From Pseudomonas sp. FP198 (GTDB lineage Bacteria; Pseudomonadota; Gammaproteobacteria; Pseudomonadales; Pseudomonadaceae), in assembly GCF_030687895.1 (NCBI RefSeq), contig NZ_CP117452.1:1939501-2003500 (forward strand): a DNA stretch of 64,000 nucleotides. The letters are read 5' to 3'. Shown piece after piece: positions 63,703 to 64,000 of the stretch. The stretch's first letter is position 1. Each line of letters starts with the position of its first letter. The notes beneath the pieces are model-generated. The model did not search any database, had not been told where the DNA came from, and was given only the letters and a program-made list of their open reading frames with translations. The position numbers were made by a program, and so were the translations under genes.

Positions 63703-63899
63703 GACCGGGTACTCCTTGGTGCGGGGTCTTGGGGGGTAGCGTCAGCGGGCGGCTCGTCGGCGAACGGCAGCAGGCGCGCCTGGGCGAATTCCGGGCCGCG
63801 CTTGCTGCTGAATACCCACAGGGTCAGGCCGATGAAGGCCACGAACACCACGACCGTGCCCAGGCCGCGAATCATTCCAGTGCTCATTTCAAGGAACAT
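63699..63899 (-). CDS. ccoQ: cbb3 oxidase small subunit CcoQ2
   Basis: This is the second CcoQ, 66 residues from ATG 63899 (AGAGGT lies seven bases upstream; ATG 63887 is also possible). The membrane segment [20 protein letters not shown] is nearly the same as in CcoQ1, with [20 protein letters not shown] after it and a longer, Pro-rich tail. It overlaps ccoP2 by four bases. Confidence 0.92.
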   Translation of the reverse strand: MFLEMSTGMIRGLGTVVVFVAFIGLTLWVFSSKRGPEFAQARLLPFADEPPADATPQDPAPRSTRS

Positions 63900-63904
63900 G
63901 GCGC

Positions 63905-64000
63905 TTACCTCTTGCTCTTGATGGCAGTGCCGAGCACTTGCAGGTAGGCCACCAGTGCGTCCATCTCGGTCTTGCCCTTCAGCGATGCCACGCTGCCAGC
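63905..64000 (-). CDS. ccoO: cbb3 oxidase monoheme subunit CcoO2, C-terminal end only
   Basis: Only the last 31 codons are inside the window; the stop is at 63905-63907. The visible end, [20 protein letters not shown] and AIKSKR, matches the end of CcoO1 ([20 protein letters not shown]). The rest of the gene and ccoN2 lie beyond base 64000. Confidence 0.93.
   Translation of the reverse strand, partial: AGSVASLKGKTEMDALVAYLQVLGTAIKSKR

Overview
This window looks like chromosome from a fluorescent Pseudomonas, most likely the P. fluorescens complex. The evidence is the GC-rich codon use, the gene order from the purine-catabolism genes through smc-zipA-ligA, dnaX-ybaB-recR, apt-anr-hemN and two cco operons (the order known from P. 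aeruginosa PA1519 to PA1557), and about a dozen Pseudomonas-type REP palindromes between genes. The species cannot be fixed from this sequence alone. SPI-1-type secretion loci are known in a few P. fluorescens-group strains, such as F113 and relatives, so that subgroup is a reasonable guess.

Bases 1-13634 are accessory: one end of a Salmonella SPI-1/Shigella Mxi-Spa type III secretion island. In order it carries the translocators sipB (5' end outside the window) and sipC, a frameshifted tip gene sipD, an iacP-like acyl carrier protein, a frameshifted and previously unfamiliar effector candidate with glycosyltransferase-like motifs, a HilA-type regulator, and then iagB-prgHIJK-orgAB and an orgC-like gene, packed with short overlaps. 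A divergently oriented 507-residue membrane-associated protein of unknown function closes the island. Two genes of the export machine (tip and effector) carry single-base frameshifts, while the needle, ring and regulator genes are open.

Bases 13764-25063 hold housekeeping genes: pyrD, rmf, rlmL, a CHASE-PAS-GGDEF diguanylate cyclase, dacB, yggL, a BenE-type transporter and a GntR regulator. Bases 25245-31377 encode purine breakdown (guaD, xdhC, xdhB, xdhA). Bases 31746-39490 hold a GntR regulator and the chromosome-maintenance genes smc, zipA and ligA. Bases 39719-45089 are more mixed: a zinc metallopeptidase, the 4.5S SRP RNA with its promoter, a parD antitoxin next to a dead parE toxin, an XRE regulator, a GGDEF-EAL protein with a damaged EAL site, and a periplasmic binding protein. 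Bases 45232-49681 carry dnaX-ybaB, an NADP oxidoreductase and recR.

Bases 49818-64000 form the microaerobic respiration block: apt, the oxygen sensor anr, hemN with an Anr box, the cbb3 oxidase assembly genes ccoS, ccoI, ccoH and ccoG, a complete ccoN1O1Q1P1 operon, and the end of a second operon (ccoP2, ccoQ2 and the last 31 codons of ccoO2). Anr senses oxygen loss, HemN makes heme without oxygen, CcoGHIS load copper and assemble the enzyme, and the two cbb3 oxidases respire at low oxygen.

The most novel material is the type III island: a HilA gene fused to the head of the prg/org operon, an acyl carrier protein next to an unfamiliar glycosyltransferase-like effector, and signs of early decay.
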